This document shows, piece by piece, positions 7,984-16,007 of a DNA stretch of 64,000 bases. Below the pieces are notes generated by a model. That model did not search any database and was not told the origin of the DNA. It worked only from the letters and a program-made list of their open reading frames with translations. The translations under genes and the position numbers were made by a program. The DNA comes from DASRHT01 sp035650355 (GTDB lineage: Bacteria; Chloroflexota; Ktedonobacteria; Ktedonobacterales; Ktedonobacteraceae). The stretch lies in contig DASRHT010000057.1 in assembly GCA_035650355.1 (NCBI GenBank), positions 124,001 through 188,000 on the forward strand, read 5' to 3'. The stretch's first letter is position 1; each line of letters opens with the position of its first letter.

Positions 7984-10008
7984 TTATGCTCTTTGCAACA
8001 AACGTTTAGCTGTTCCGACAATATTCTCAACAGTGAAGCCAAACTGTTGGAAAAGCACCTTCGCGGGCGCAGAAGCGCCGAAGTGATCGAGGGTGATACT
8101 CTCGCCATTGGGTCCAAGATAACGGCTCCAGCCCATCGGGGAAGCGGCCTCAATGGCGATACGTGTTTTTATGCTCTCCGGTAGTACAGCTTCTTTATAC
8201 TCTGTGTCTTGTTCCTCAAACAATTCCCAACTGGGCATACTTACTACACGAACGGATACGTTATCTTGATGCAATTTTTGTGCAGCATCGACGGCGAGCG
8301 CAAGTTCTGAGCCTGTAGCGATAAGAATAAGCTGTGGCGCCTCCCCTTTATCCAGTAACACGTAAGCGCCTCTGGCGAGGTTACTCGCGTCCGCCATTGT
8401 GCTGCGGTCGAGGGTTGGTAGAGCCTGTCGTGACAGGGCAAGGGCAACCGGATGAGGATGCTTGATGGCGACGCGCCAGGCTTCGGCGGTCTCGTTGGCG
8501 TCACCGGGACGAATGACGATCAGATTGGGAATGGCTCGCAGGGCCGCCAGTTGCTCAACTGGCTGATGCGTCGGGCCGTCCTCGCCCAGGCCGATGCTAT
8601 CGTGGGTAAAGACATAGATGGTTTTGAGGCCCATCAGCGCGGCCAGGCGAATGGAGGGACGCATGTAATCCGAGAAGATCAGGAAGGTTGCGCCAAAGGG
8701 GATCAGACCGCCGTAGAGGGCTATGCCGTTGAGAATGCCGCCCATCGCGTGCTCTCGGATGCCGAAGTGAAAATTGCGCCCAGATTGCTGCGGCCCGAAA
8801 TCGCCCAGATCCTTCATATAAGTATTGGTCGAAGGGGCGAGATCGGCTGAGCCGCCAATCAGGCTGGGAAGTCTGGAAGCAATAGCATTGATGACCTGTC
8901 CGGAGGCGGCGCGGCTGGCAAGCGCCTCGCCCGCTTTGAACGTCGGGATGGCGCTATCCCAGCCATCGGGCAATTGTCCGCTCATTTCCTGTTGCCACTG
9001 AGCGGCTAACTCAGGATAGGCTGTGGCGTACGCCTGGTATTGCTCCTGCCATGCCTGTTCCTGGGCCTGACCACGCTCGACGGCCTGGCGGAAGATAGTG
9101 AGGGCCTCTTGTGGGACATAAAATGGCTCTTCGGAAGGCCAGCCCAGATTGCGCTTTGTCAGAATGACTTCATCGGCACCCAACGGCTCGCCATGCGCTT
9201 TGGAGGAGTCCTGTTTATGGGGGCTGCCATAGCCGATGTGCGTGCGTACGATAATCAGCGAGGGGCGTTCGGTCTCGGCCTGAGCCGCGCTGATTGCCTG
9301 CTCCAGTTCCGCCAGATTGTTCACATCATCGACATGCTGAACGTGCCAGTGATAGCCCTCGAAGCGCCGCCCCACATCTTCATTAAAAGCCAGATCGGTG
9401 CTGCCTTCGATAGTAATGCGGTTATTATCGTAGAAGTAAATTAACTTGCCTAGTTGGAGGAAGCCCGCGATAGAGGCAGCTTCCGAGGCGATGCCTTCCA
9501 TCAGATCGCCGTCGCTGACAATAGCGTAGATGTGGTGATCGAGAATAGCATGATCGGGGCGGTTATAGCGGTCAGCCAGGAAACGTTGGGCGATAGCCAT
9601 GCCGACGCCGTTGGCGAAGCCCTGACCGAGCGGCCCCGTTGTCGTCTCTATGCCAGGGGCGTGGCCGTATTCTGGATGTCCGGCGGTGTGGCTGCCCCAT
9701 TGGCGAAAATTCTTTAGCTCTTCTAAAGGAAGGTCATAACCGCTGAGATAGAGCATACTATACAGCAGCATAGAGGCGTGGCCGGCTGAAAGAACGAAGC
9801 GGTCACGATTGGCCCAGGATGGCTGAGTCGGGCTGTAGCGCATCACGCGGGTCCAGAGCAGGTAAGCGAGCGGGGCCAGGGCCATTGCTGTGCCGGGGTG
9901 ACCGGAGTTCGCTTTCTGGACGCCATCCATTGCCAGGGTGCGAATAGTATTGATGCAGAGCTGCTCAAGCGCGCTCTGTTGGACAGGTATTTGTTGTTGA
10001 GTGGTCAT
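7984..10008 (-). CDS. tkt: Transketolase
   Basis: Thiamine-diphosphate enzyme moving two-carbon units between ketoses and aldoses in the non-oxidative pentose phosphate pathway. From the ATG at 10008 (GGAGGAG immediately upstream) it is 674 residues, normal length. Visible: NSGHPGTAMALAPLAYLLW (34-52), SAGHASMLLYS (74-84), the GPLGQGFANGVGMAIA loop, the ThDP-binding GDLMEGIASEA followed by IYFYDNN, and the pyrimidine-domain HDSIGLGEDGPTHQPVEQ. The in-frame extension to 10071 lacks a ribosome site. It appears to be the first gene of the pathway cluster, 101 bases after mutS. Confidence 0.97.
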   Translation of the reverse strand: MTTQQQIPVQQSALEQLCINTIRTLAMDGVQKANSGHPGTAMALAPLAYLLWTRVMRYSPTQPSWANRDRFVLSAGHASMLLYSMLYLSGYDLPLEELKNFRQWGSHTAGHPEYGHAPGIETTTGPLGQGFANGVGMAIAQRFLADRYNRPDHAILDHHIYAIVSDGDLMEGIASEAASIAGFLQLGKLIYFYDNNRITIEGSTDLAFNEDVGRRFEGYHWHVQHVDDVNNLAELEQAISAAQAETERPSLIIVRTHIGYGSPHKQDSSKAHGEPLGADEVILTKRNLGWPSEEPFYVPQEALTIFRQAVERGQAQEQAWQEQYQAYATAYPELAAQWQQEMSGQLPDGWDSAIPTFKAGEALASRAASGQVINAIASRLPSLIGGSADLAPSTNTYMKDLGDFGPQQSGRNFHFGIREHAMGGILNGIALYGGLIPFGATFLIFSDYMRPSIRLAALMGLKTIYVFTHDSIGLGEDGPTHQPVEQLAALRAIPNLIVIRPGDANETAEAWRVAIKHPHPVALALSRQALPTLDRSTMADASNLARGAYVLLDKGEAPQLILIATGSELALAVDAAQKLHQDNVSVRVVSMPSWELFEEQDTEYKEAVLPESIKTRIAIEAASPMGWSRYLGPNGESITLDHFGASAPAKVLFQQFGFTVENIVGTAKRLLQRA

Positions 10009-10109
10009 TACTCCTCCAGAACATACATCATTGATTATTGTAAAGTTGACACTAACTGCTATATATAACAACGTATGGGCGTGCCATTTTTATTGCAGGA
10101 GTGCTGCAA

Positions 10110-12890
10110 CTAGGTTTCTTGTCTGGCTTTTTGTTGCAACTCGTACAGTTTGCTAATAGCCTCGATGGGTGTAAGTTCGTCGATTGCCAGCGATTTAAGC
10201 TCTTCGATCAAAGGGTGGGGTTCGGCAGCCAGCAGCGTCATTTGCCAGGCGGCGGGCATGGTCATATCGCGCATCGCCTTGCGGCGGGCTTTGGCGTCGC
10301 CTTTATGTTCCAACTCTTCCAGAATTTCCTCGGCACGATGGATCACCGGGCGAGGGATGCCCGCGAGCTGAGCGACATGGACGCCGTAGCTTCTATCCGC
10401 GCCTCCTGGCACGATTTTGCGCAGGAAGACGACTTTGCCATGCTCTTCTGTCACGGCGACATTCATGCAGCGAATGCGGGGCAGGAGTTTGGCAACCTCG
10501 ACAAGCTCGTGATAGTGCGTCGCGAAAAGGGTGCGAGCGCCGCAGCGTTTATTGTTATGCAGGTATTCCACCACGGAGCGGGCGATAGCCAGGCCATCGT
10601 AGGTGCTGGTGCCGCGTCCAATCTCGTCAAGGATGATCAGGCTGCGCGGCGTGGCGTGGTGCAGGATATTGGCCGTCTCCACCATCTCGACCATGAAGGT
10701 GCTCTGGCCCGTTGCCAGGTCGTCCTGCGCTCCGATGCGTGTAAAGATGCGATCCACGATGCCGATAGAGGCAGCTTCGGCGGGGACGTAGCTGCCGATC
10801 TGTGCCAGCAGCGTAATCAGTGCCACCTGGCGCAGGTAGGTTGATTTACCCGCCATATTGGGGCCGGTGATAATCACGATTTGCGCATCGTGGTTGGCGA
10901 TATTGGTATCGTTAGGGATAAAGGGCGTATCGGCCTGCGTATATTCGACCACCGGATGGCGACCGGCGACAATGTGGATGGTATCGCTCTCGTTCAACTG
11001 TGGGCGGCAGTAATTTTGCCGGGCCGCGACCTCCGCCAGGCTGAGATAGACATCGATCTCCGCCACGCTGTGGGCCGTATCAACAATGCGTTCTGAGGCG
11101 TGAACGGCGATATCGGCGCGCAGTTGCACGAAGAACTCGTTCTCCATCTTGTTGATGCGGTCCTGCGCGTTGAGAATAAGGGTTTCGTACTCTTTGAGAT
11201 CGGAGGTAATGTAGCGTTCGCAGCTTGTGAGCGTCTGACGGCGGATATAATCTTTGGGGACGCGATTCAACTGCGCATTCGAGACTTCGATAAAGTAGCC
11301 AGAAGCTTTGTTATAGCCAACCTTGAGCGTATTGATGCCGGTGCGCCGACGTTCGCGCTGCTCCATCTCGGCGATCCACTGCCGCCCATTGTGCGAAGCC
11401 TTTTTGATCTGGTCCAGTTCGGAGCTAAAGCCTGGCCGGATGATGCCGCCTTCGGTGATGCTAATGGGAGGTTCATCGACGATGGCGCCTTCGATCAGGG
11501 TGATAATGTCGGCATTATCGGCGAGGCGCTGCATCAGGCGGGTGAGCGTGGGCATCTGCGCTTCGGCGTCTGCTGAGAGGCAGGCGCGTAGCTCTATGGC
11601 TGCTCGTAAGCCGTTAGCGAGGGCGATCAGGTCGCGCGGCGAGGCGATGCGCTGACGCACGCGATTGATGAGCCGTTCGATATCGCCCGCTTTCTTGAGC
11701 GCCTCAGCCAGGCGCGCCTGTAAAAGCGTATCGATAAGCAGCTCGCTAATCGTTTCTTGACGATGCTGGAGGATAGCGATATCGAGCAGCGGCTGACCGA
11801 GCCAGCGCCGCAGCAGGCGACCACCCATTGGCGTGCGCGTTTTGTCGAGCACCCATAAAAGCGAGCCTTTGCTAGAGCCGCTGCGTCCGGTCTCAAAAAG
11901 TTCCAGGTTGCGGCGAGTGTAGGGGTCGAGCGTCATAAAGCCGTTGGTCGAATAGGTCTCCAGCGCGGTCAACTGCTGGAGCAGACCCTTCTGAGTTTCC
12001 TGCACATAGGCCAGAACGGCACCGGCTGCGCGGATCGCCAGGGGGAGATGAGCGCAGCCAAAGCCTTCCAGCGAGGCCACATCGAACTGTGTCAGCAGGC
12101 GGTGACGAGCATCATCTTCGGAGAAGTAGCGCGAATCGTAGGGGGTAACATGGCCCGCGATACCCGTGAGCTGCTTGACGAGGGGAGCGATATCGTCATC
12201 GTCGTCATCGTCGAGTTCGGGAATTTCGGCATTGGCGTTGCCGTTGCTGCCAAGCTTCGTCACCTGCTTCTCGCTCATCACGGTTGCCAGCCAGCGGCGT
12301 TTGCGGCTACCCATACGGCTATAGTGGGCCTCGACCAGCACCTCTGCGGGTCCGACGCGTGAGATTTCCTGTTGGATCGCCAGCTCGGGTTCGGGCGTGC
12401 TAAACTGCGTCACGGCGAACTCGCCGGTTGTGATATCGATATAGGCGATGCCGGCGGCATCGCGTCCGGCGACGACTCCGGCCAGGAAATTGTTGCGTTT
12501 AGCTGCCAGCATGGCCGGATCGATGACCGTACCTGGCGTAACGATGCGGATCACCTCGCGCTCGACCAGCCCTTTAGAGAGCGCGGGATCGCTCGTCTGT
12601 TCGCAGACGGCGACGCGGTAGCCCTTGCTGACGAGGCGCGCGATATAGCCATCGGCGGCATGGTGAGGGATGCCCGCCATCGGTGATTTTTCGCCGCGCC
12701 CAAAGTCGCGCCGCGTCAGCGCAATCTCCAATTCGCGCGCGACAATTTCAGCATCATCGTCAAACATCTCATAAAAGTCGCCCATGCGGAAGAAGAGGAT
12801 GGCGTCAGGATTTTGCTGCTTGATGCGCAAGTATTGAGTGCGTACCGGGCTATGGATCGGATTTTCATTCTCAAAGTCTTCGAATAACAC
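10110..12890 (-). CDS. mutS: DNA mismatch repair protein MutS
   Basis: Mismatch-recognition ATPase. The mismatch-binding domain at the N-terminus has RMGDFYEMFDDDA (the Phe-x-Glu wedge motif) and GIPHHAADGYI. The ABC-type ATPase domain carries GPNMAGKSTYLRQ (near residue 675) and LDEIGRGTSTYDGLAIA. The start was set to the GTG at 12890, giving 926 residues, because GGAGG lies six bases upstream; the TTG two codons earlier abuts the GGAGG. An unusual run of seven aspartates sits in the connector region (about residues 205-215). It lies upstream of tkt in the same direction; no mutL is in the window. Confidence 0.96.
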   Translation of the reverse strand: MLFEDFENENPIHSPVRTQYLRIKQQNPDAILFFRMGDFYEMFDDDAEIVARELEIALTRRDFGRGEKSPMAGIPHHAADGYIARLVSKGYRVAVCEQTSDPALSKGLVEREVIRIVTPGTVIDPAMLAAKRNNFLAGVVAGRDAAGIAYIDITTGEFAVTQFSTPEPELAIQQEISRVGPAEVLVEAHYSRMGSRKRRWLATVMSEKQVTKLGSNGNANAEIPELDDDDDDDIAPLVKQLTGIAGHVTPYDSRYFSEDDARHRLLTQFDVASLEGFGCAHLPLAIRAAGAVLAYVQETQKGLLQQLTALETYSTNGFMTLDPYTRRNLELFETGRSGSSKGSLLWVLDKTRTPMGGRLLRRWLGQPLLDIAILQHRQETISELLIDTLLQARLAEALKKAGDIERLINRVRQRIASPRDLIALANGLRAAIELRACLSADAEAQMPTLTRLMQRLADNADIITLIEGAIVDEPPISITEGGIIRPGFSSELDQIKKASHNGRQWIAEMEQRERRRTGINTLKVGYNKASGYFIEVSNAQLNRVPKDYIRRQTLTSCERYITSDLKEYETLILNAQDRINKMENEFFVQLRADIAVHASERIVDTAHSVAEIDVYLSLAEVAARQNYCRPQLNESDTIHIVAGRHPVVEYTQADTPFIPNDTNIANHDAQIVIITGPNMAGKSTYLRQVALITLLAQIGSYVPAEAASIGIVDRIFTRIGAQDDLATGQSTFMVEMVETANILHHATPRSLIILDEIGRGTSTYDGLAIARSVVEYLHNNKRCGARTLFATHYHELVEVAKLLPRIRCMNVAVTEEHGKVVFLRKIVPGGADRSYGVHVAQLAGIPRPVIHRAEEILEELEHKGDAKARRKAMRDMTMPAAWQMTLLAAEPHPLIEELKSLAIDELTPIEAISKLYELQQKARQET

Positions 12891-13272
12891 TTTCAACCTC
12901 CGTGAAGCTCCACACCAGTATAAGCCGAATCGGGGATGGCGTCAATTTGCCTCTTTGCCAAAAACGCTCTTTTTTCTCATTTAAAGCCCAAGGCTTCTCA
13001 AAAGTTGGTGCATGCTCTGACTGCTCGCGCCTTCGGCGCTCATAAGGAGAGGAAGGTGCTGGCGGTGGGCAGCGCCCACCGCCAGCACCTTCCTCTCAGA
13101 ACGGCTCGCTTGCGAGCCGTTCTGTATAAAAAGACAACTTTTGAGAAGTCCTGATTTAAAGCCAGGGAAATGTAGATACAAAGTCCTCTCTGATATATAC
13201 TATTCTTAACCATTTCGTTCCAAAAATAGGTGCGATATTTTAAAAACGGATACCATATCTAAGGGGGACGCT
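12891..13272. other. mutS-lapA intergenic region
   Basis: About 380 bases between two divergent genes. It holds the hairpin element at 12989-13153. The flanks (12900-12978 and 13164-13262) are AT-richer and must carry both promoters, but I could not pick a convincing -35/-10 pair. The lapA ribosome site AAGGGGG is at 13260-13267. Confidence 0.6.
12989..13153. mobile_element. MITE-like hairpin element with terminal inverted repeats and target duplication
   Basis: A 165-base non-coding element in the gap between divergent mutS and lapA. Ends: left CAAGGCTTCTCAAAAGTTG (12989-13007) and right, as reverse complement, CAGGACTTCTCAAAAGTTG (13153-13135), 17 of 19 identical. Both ends are flanked directly by the same 10-mer ATTTAAAGCC (12979-12988 and 13154-13163), as expected of a target-site duplication. 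Inside are a GCGCC-TTC-GGCGC mini-hairpin (13027-13039), a perfect 24-bp stem with a 3-base loop (13047-13070/13074-13097) and a 12-bp stem (13098-13109/13112-13123). No transposase is encoded, so it would need one in trans. Confidence 0.8.
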
Positions 13273-13650
13273 GTGCTATACGTGATACTTATTCTGTTTC
13301 TCCTGGTTGGGGGAGCATTGGCGTTCATCATGATTCAGAATCTGATGACCTCTGTACATGTTGTGCTATTTATCTGGCAAATACCGAGTATATCGGTCGG
13401 GCTGCTGATTTTCTCAGCCTTCCTGCTAGGTGCGCTATTGCTTTATGTTGTCTCTGCGCTATCTGCGTGGAAGGAGCGGCGAGAGTTGGGGACGCTGCGC
13501 AAACGCGTGACCGAGCTGGAAACGCAGCTATCCAGGCAAGCAGCTCCAGTTATGCCTGGAGTGCCAGGAGCGGCTGTGCCTCCCTCATCATCTATAGCAT
13601 CGATGCCAACAATGCCTATGCCGGGGTTGCCCGACGCGCAGCAACGTTAG
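13273..13650 (+). CDS. LapA-domain (DUF1049) small membrane protein
   Basis: A 125-residue membrane protein of the lipopolysaccharide-assembly-A domain family, a name taken from Gram-negative members; its role here is unknown. Two hydrophobic helices (about 1-21 and 33-65) are separated by a short loop containing the family-typical ALAFIMIQNLMTSVHVVLFIW. A cytoplasmic coiled-coil segment follows (KERRELGTLRKRVTELETQ), then a Pro/Met/Ala-rich tail. It starts with GTG six bases after AAGGGGG. It is the only plus-strand gene in this stretch and converges on the gene ending at 13662 with an 11-base gap. Confidence 0.8.
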   Translation: MLYVILILFLLVGGALAFIMIQNLMTSVHVVLFIWQIPSISVGLLIFSAFLLGALLLYVVSALSAWKERRELGTLRKRVTELETQLSRQAAPVMPGVPGAAVPPSSSIASMPTMPMPGLPDAQQR

Positions 13651-13661
13651 ACGAATGCTTA

Positions 13662-15302
13662 TTAGCTCAGCAAGAATGCCAGCAGGCGTTTGAAAAAGCC
13701 TGGCTTTTGGGGTGGCCGCGGCACTGGCGGCTGCTCCCGTGAGGACTGGGCAGCCTCTACTGAGCCAGATGACGTATGTATCTCGACGGGGGGAAGCAAG
13801 ATTTCTTCCTGGGGATCTGGCTCAGCGACAGAAGACAGGGTGGCATCTTCGTCCTTGACAGCTTCAACGTCTGAAGGAGCGTCTGGTGCCTCGGCCTCCT
13901 GTTCTTTTTCTTCTTGCTCAACTGCTGTAAGAATATTCTCAGTATCGTCGATGATCGGCGCCGTATCCTCTGCGGGTGTCACAACCTCTGCCGCAATTGG
14001 CGGGCTATCTGCTATCGCCTCATCTACTGGTAGCTCAGCCTCGTCTACTGGTTGTTCGATAGACGCGTCTGCCGGAGCTTCTATCTTTTCAATTTGAGGG
14101 ACTGCTTCAGCCTCTGCTGGCTCGCTGACTTCCGCTTCCTCTACCTCAGCGGCGATGGTAGAAGCGGTTGCGGTCTCATCAGCAGCAGCGGGAGCCGCAT
14201 CGTCCTCCATCGTCTCAGGAACAGCGACCTCGTCGGGCAGTGCTTCCTGGTCGGGTTCATCAATCTCTACATCAGTGATTGTCTGGCTAGTTGCTGGAGC
14301 AATCACCTCAAGGGCCTCTGGCTCGGTCTGGGCCACGGGTTCGATGAGTTCCTGCTCTATCTCCAGGTTGATTGTGGCGGCATCCTCAAATGCGGTTGCT
14401 TCGACGGGTTCAGCCTCGGTCATCGTATCTGGTCCGGTTTCCACAGAGGAAGCTGTTGTTTCAAGCGGTTCTGCTATGATTGCTTCGACAGTTTCACTCG
14501 ATGCAGAATCAACGGCTGCGATTGGCTCGACGGTCTCGGTGGTTGGCAAATCTGCTACGCTGGCTGTGATATCGTCAGCTTCTAACGATGTCTCGTCAAG
14601 CGCGGGCAGAGGTGCGGTAATGCGCGGTCGGAGGGTGAGCGTTTTCCCTGTATCGTCATCGCTCATCAGTTTTTGGAGGAGCAGATTTTCTGTCACCTCG
14701 GCAGTTGCTGCGGGTTCGCTTTCTTCTCCGGTGGCTGCGTCGGTCCCTGGAGTCTCCGCCTCTTGAATCGACTCGATCCAGTCGTAGGCGCCTTCGAGCG
14801 CATGTCTGCACCATTCAGTATAGCTTTCGCCGATCAGATCCATGTGCTCGCAGTATGCAAGCTGTTGCATGGTGCGGTCGAGCCAGGCTTCGCCGCGCTC
14901 AAGCATCTGATCGAGCAGCTCGATATCTGCAACTCCGCTGGCCTGCAATTGCGCCAGGGTCGAGAGTGCAATGGCGGAAGGGCGGACCTGTTCCATCAAG
15001 GCTGCGTTCTGGTCGATTTTTTGCTGCAAGGCCGCGATCTGCGATTGCTGTATCTCAATCCGTTGTTCCAGCATCCAGCGTTGATAGCTCTGATAAAATT
15101 GCTCAATATCCTGTGGAGAGAGCAACATAAAGAGACGGGCCAGTTCTGTCGGGAACTGATACTGCTCTAACGTATTTGCGTTTGCGCCTTGAAGCTCGCG
15201 TACATCAGCTTCATTGGATGTTGTGCTCAAGTCGTGAGCGTTATTCACGTCGAATGTATCCGGGGTGTTGCCAATAGCGTTGATACCGCTGACCTTATTC
15301 AT
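13662..15302 (-). CDS. Unrecognised protein with long acidic low-complexity region
   Basis: I do not recognise this 546-residue protein. Residues about 45-185 look folded and helical: FPTELARLFMLLSPQDIEQFYQSYQRW, a coiled-coil-like RIEIQQSQIAALQQKIDQNA, and CEHMDLIGESYTEWCRHALEGAYDWI. Residues about 190-520 are Ala/Glu/Thr/Val/Pro-rich and strongly acidic, probably disordered. The last residues PPQKPGFFKRLLAFLLS form a basic-hydrophobic tail that could touch the membrane. Its ATG overlaps the stop of the preceding gene (ATGA), so the two are coupled and follow a SEDS gene. It is probably real, as the folded part has normal composition, but the acidic part also leaves the opposite strand open. 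Confidence 0.7.
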   Translation of the reverse strand: MNKVSGINAIGNTPDTFDVNNAHDLSTTSNEADVRELQGANANTLEQYQFPTELARLFMLLSPQDIEQFYQSYQRWMLEQRIEIQQSQIAALQQKIDQNAALMEQVRPSAIALSTLAQLQASGVADIELLDQMLERGEAWLDRTMQQLAYCEHMDLIGESYTEWCRHALEGAYDWIESIQEAETPGTDAATGEESEPAATAEVTENLLLQKLMSDDDTGKTLTLRPRITAPLPALDETSLEADDITASVADLPTTETVEPIAAVDSASSETVEAIIAEPLETTASSVETGPDTMTEAEPVEATAFEDAATINLEIEQELIEPVAQTEPEALEVIAPATSQTITDVEIDEPDQEALPDEVAVPETMEDDAAPAAADETATASTIAAEVEEAEVSEPAEAEAVPQIEKIEAPADASIEQPVDEAELPVDEAIADSPPIAAEVVTPAEDTAPIIDDTENILTAVEQEEKEQEAEAPDAPSDVEAVKDEDATLSSVAEPDPQEEILLPPVEIHTSSGSVEAAQSSREQPPVPRPPQKPGFFKRLLAFLLS

Positions 15303-15895
15303 CTCTGCACCTCGTTGGAGCCGGGTATATCTCCACTACGTTTGTGCCAGCGTTCTAACCAGCGCTGCACGAGCTGGTTAGTGCGCATGCTTTGCTGATC
15401 TATCGGACCCGTGGCCCGCTGCTCTGCCGGGCCTGAGTGCTGCTGAGGAGGTACAAGCGTGTTATCGCGTAGCCACCAGGGGAGCTTCATCTGGGGCGCG
15501 GTCCGCGAATGCGTCTGGAAAAAAGTGTGCATATCGGGCGGTAGAAGGTCAAATTCGGAGTGGGCGGGCATCGGAGTAGCAGGAGACTGAGGATTGGCTC
15601 CGCGTATTTTGGCGGTATCGAAATTTGGCAGATTGCTCCAGGCAAAAAGCGCAGGTGAGACCGTTTCGGTGTGCTCTGTCGTTGTGCCATTACTGGCTGA
15701 AATATCTGTACCGCTCGCGGGCCTCAGATAGTAAGTAAGCGCCTGAATAATGAGATTACCGGATGAGGGATGAGCTACTGCCAGGCGTTGTGCCTGTTCC
15801 TGGAGTTGAGCGAGATCCCCTGCAAGGCTCTCCAACTGCGTATGTAGTTGTTGATCGATCTCTCGATATTGCAGCCATTGCTGATATTGGCCCAT
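15299..15895 (-). CDS. Unrecognised protein downstream of the SEDS gene
   Basis: A 198-residue soluble protein with no family I recognise. The N-terminus (MGQYQQWLQYREIDQQLHTQ, residues 1-20, and on to about residue 45) is a glutamine-rich amphipathic helix or coiled coil. The middle is Pro/Ser/Thr-rich, containing LPPDMHTFFQTHS and LPWWLRDNTLVPPQQ. The C-terminus (NQLVQRWLERWHKRSG) is again helical and basic. I preferred the ATG at 15895 (AAGG just upstream) to the GTG at 15907. It overlaps the following gene by four bases, so the pair probably acts together. Confidence 0.65.
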   Translation of the reverse strand: MGQYQQWLQYREIDQQLHTQLESLAGDLAQLQEQAQRLAVAHPSSGNLIIQALTYYLRPASGTDISASNGTTTEHTETVSPALFAWSNLPNFDTAKIRGANPQSPATPMPAHSEFDLLPPDMHTFFQTHSRTAPQMKLPWWLRDNTLVPPQQHSGPAEQRATGPIDQQSMRTNQLVQRWLERWHKRSGDIPGSNEVQR

Positions 15896-15974
15896 AAACC
15901 TTCCCACTCGTTCTTCGCAAAAGTCCGTTATTTGGGCAGTATAGCATGAGATGTGTGAAGATACAAATAAGGTT

Positions 15975-16007
15975 GCGATGGCACAGTACTTTATGTTGTG
16001 CCATCGC
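15975..16007. repeat. Palindrome with GCGATGGCAC core over the 3' end of the SEDS gene
   Basis: Arms GCGATGGCACA (15975-15985) and its exact complement (15997-16007) enclose an 11-base loop that contains the TAA stop of the SEDS gene. There is no T-run on the minus strand after the stem (AACCTTATTT), so it would be a poor intrinsic terminator. The same 10-base core forms the much longer palindrome at 54731-54778. Confidence 0.7.

Noticed and set aside
10048..10075. Plus-strand TTGACA with TATATA before mutS/tkt gap
   Set aside because: The spacing is about 12 bases and no plus-strand gene follows.
14155..14766. Ser/Val/Ala-rich plus-strand frame opposite the acidic protein
   Set aside because: It is the complement of the low-complexity acidic codons; composition explains the open frame.
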